Positions 62,504 to 64,000 of a stretch of DNA of 64,000 bases are shown here, in pieces. Below the pieces are notes generated by a model. It was not told the origin of the DNA. It saw nothing but the letters and a program-made list of their open reading frames with translations, and searched no databases. Numbering within the stretch: position 1 is the stretch's first letter; every line of letters starts with the position of its first letter. Location of the stretch: the NCBI GenBank assembly GCA_033032865.1, contig JAWHQI010000257.1, positions 1,302,001 to 1,366,000 of the forward strand, given 5' to 3'. Origin of the DNA: Dactylorhiza incarnata. Its lineage: Eukaryota > Streptophyta > Magnoliopsida > Asparagales > Orchidaceae. The translations under genes and the position numbers were made by a program.

Positions 62504-64000
62504 ATGGTAATAGTTAGCGACCGCGAGGATGTGGTGGGAAACCCGGCCCGAGGTGGCGAGTTCGTGTCCTTGGCTGTTTTTGAAGAATTCGCGCGGAGGA
62601 TAGAAGTCTCCATGCGAGCAGCTCTTCTACCTCGCATGGAAGGAACGACGACCTCGCCTCATCGTCCGGGTCTGTCCGAGGAAGATGCTCGCCCTCAGCG
62701 AGCAGGGAAGGAGCACGTCGAGGAGTTCGAGCGACCAAGGAGGTCGCAGTTTGGTCTGCAGGCGTCGCAATGAGCTGGCGAAACTCGATTCCGCGAGCAA
62801 GAAGAGCAGGCGAGATATTACAACACTCGCCAGGCTAGCGAGTATGGAGGAGATACTCGGCAAGATGAAGTTCGTCGCCAAATTGGGGGGAGGAGCCCAT
62901 TCTATGAGGAGATCGTCGCCACGCCAGTACCAGAGGGGTTCAGGGATCCCTCGATGAATTACTACTCGGGGATGGAGGACCCTATCCGTCACATCCAGTG
63001 GTTTGAGGATGTCGCCTCCCTCCGGACCATGTCGGACGCCTTCAAATGTAGGCTGTTCGTGATTTCCCTCCGAGGGAAGGCAAGGGACTGGTTCCACCAG
63101 TTGCCGGAAGGCTCCATCTACTGCTTCGAGGACTTGTGTCGGGGGCTGAACATGCGGTTCGCCACGGCAAAGAAGTTGAAGAAGGAGGCTACGACCCTTT
63201 TTCATCTGACCCAGGGAGCAAAAGAAACGTTGGCGGACTATGTCGACCGCTTCCAAGAGGAGGTGTTGCACATCCAGGAGGTGGATGGTCGGACCTTGCA
63301 GTTGGCCCTAACCTTCGGCCTTCGCGAAGGCCTCTTTAAGTTGGAGATCGGTAGGAATCCTCCCTACTCCTACGCTAATCTCATCGAAAGGGCCAACCAG
63401 TTCGTCCAGGGTGAGGCTTCCAACCGCGGCTTCCTAGCCAGGCTCGCCCGAGTGACCAAGGAAGATGAGGAGGAGGAAGAAGAAAGTCCCCCCCCCCCCC
63501 GGGAAGAGAAAGAAGGAAGAGCCCAGGAGGGCAGAAAAGCGGAAGCCGGAGGGAAGAGGCAGAGAAGAGAGAAGAGAAAGAGAGCCAAGGAGGGAGGAGC
63601 CGAGAAGGAACGATGAGAGGAGGCTCATCGTGGCTCCGGAGCGTCGGGAGGAGGAAAGACGCTACCAAGTCCCCGCTAACCGGCCACTGTGGAAGCCGGC
63701 CAAGGGACCTCAGCGTCAGGAACGGGGAAGGAGATCCCCAGAGAGAAGGCGTTTCGACAGGCCAGAGGGGCGCCAGGAGAGAAGAAGGGAGGAAGCAATG
63801 GCGGTTGCCAGGCGTGGCAATCGCCAAGGCCGGAAGAACCGAAAACAGAGGAGGCCGCAGGTAGAGGAGGTTCCCCTCTACTGTGACCTCCACCAGGTGG
63901 AAGGGCATGGCACGATGGCCTGCCCGGATTTTTGGGATGCCAGGAGAAGGTTGGCAGTAGGAGATGTAGAAGGAGAGCAGCGGAGGATAGAAGCTCCGGT
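62504..64000 (+). pseudogene. Tat gag, running off the window
   Basis: From ATG 62504 (MVIVSDREDVVG) one frame reaches 63616 with a single stop, TGA 62771-62773. It holds PFYEEIV-like text, MNYYSGMEDPIRHIQWFEDV, LRGKARDWFHQLPEGSIYCF, FHLTQGAKETLADYVDRFQE and YANLIERANQFVQGE, the retrotransposon gag core. After a C13 run (63488-63500) the meaningful frame shifts: downstream codons in another phase give RREEERRYQVPANRPLW and a zinc knuckle, YCDLHQVEGHGTMACPDF (63873-63926). The same knuckle type ends the decayed gag at 29730. Gag is therefore disabled or misread only at two points. Confidence 0.85.
63488..63500. repeat. C13 run in gag that shifts the frame
   Basis: Thirteen C within the Glu/Pro-rich linker. 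Upstream gag and downstream knuckle are in different phases across it. Confidence 0.9.

Overview
This is nuclear DNA of a flowering plant. It is dominated by plant-type transposable elements: Ty1/copia and Ty3/gypsy (including Tat-like) LTR retrotransposons, an RTE-type LINE, Au-like SINEs, hAT, Mutator-like, PIF/Harbinger and CACTA DNA transposons, and several MITEs. The only host gene I can reconstruct has classic GT-AG introns. I cannot name the species.

Positions 1-1,530: the end of a copia element with its LTR, then simple repeats. Positions 1,531-37,093 (minus strand): one host gene of five coding exons (36964-37093, 9362-9634, 9053-9117, 1672-1804, 1531-1568). All junctions are canonical GT-AG and all four are phase-compatible, giving about 212 residues. 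From memory of the family it looks like a plant Borealin-related protein (chromosomal passenger complex). Its first intron is about 27.3 kb and its third about 7.2 kb; both are filled with mobile elements. Intron 3 holds a three-level nest: an RTE LINE, inside it a 3.9-kb solo LTR, and inside that a 1.8-kb non-autonomous LTR element. Each level has its own target-site duplication. Intron 1 holds a hAT element carrying a pol-deleted copia and a SINE, two SINEs in all, MITEs, gypsy fragments, a truncated Tat-like element with two spliced antisense genes, a decayed Tat pol, a small gypsy derivative, and a Harbinger element that split a pseudo-copy of the gene's own first exon.

Positions 37,094-53,482: upstream region of the host gene, a MITE-like element, then a Mutator-like element (38,013-48,378) with ~190-bp inverted ends. 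A young copia (41,828-47,590; LTRs differ at one site in 177) is nested in it. The copia polyprotein is nearly full length but has a frameshift, a stop, and a Tyr in place of a catalytic Asp. Then come a MITE-like element, and a MITE split by a hAT (49,280-52,916) whose transposase is itself split by a solo LTR.

Positions 53,483-64,000: a complete non-autonomous Tat-like element (53,483-60,946) with two LTRs, a gag-protease fusion frame, tandem repeats and a spliced antisense gene; a CACTA end with palindromic subterminal repeats; and the 5' LTR plus gag of another Tat-like element running off the window.

Most coding traces are broken element genes. The biology here is mainly insertion history, a host gene that must splice across very large repetitive introns, and antisense genes that Tat-like elements carry between pol and the 3' LTR.
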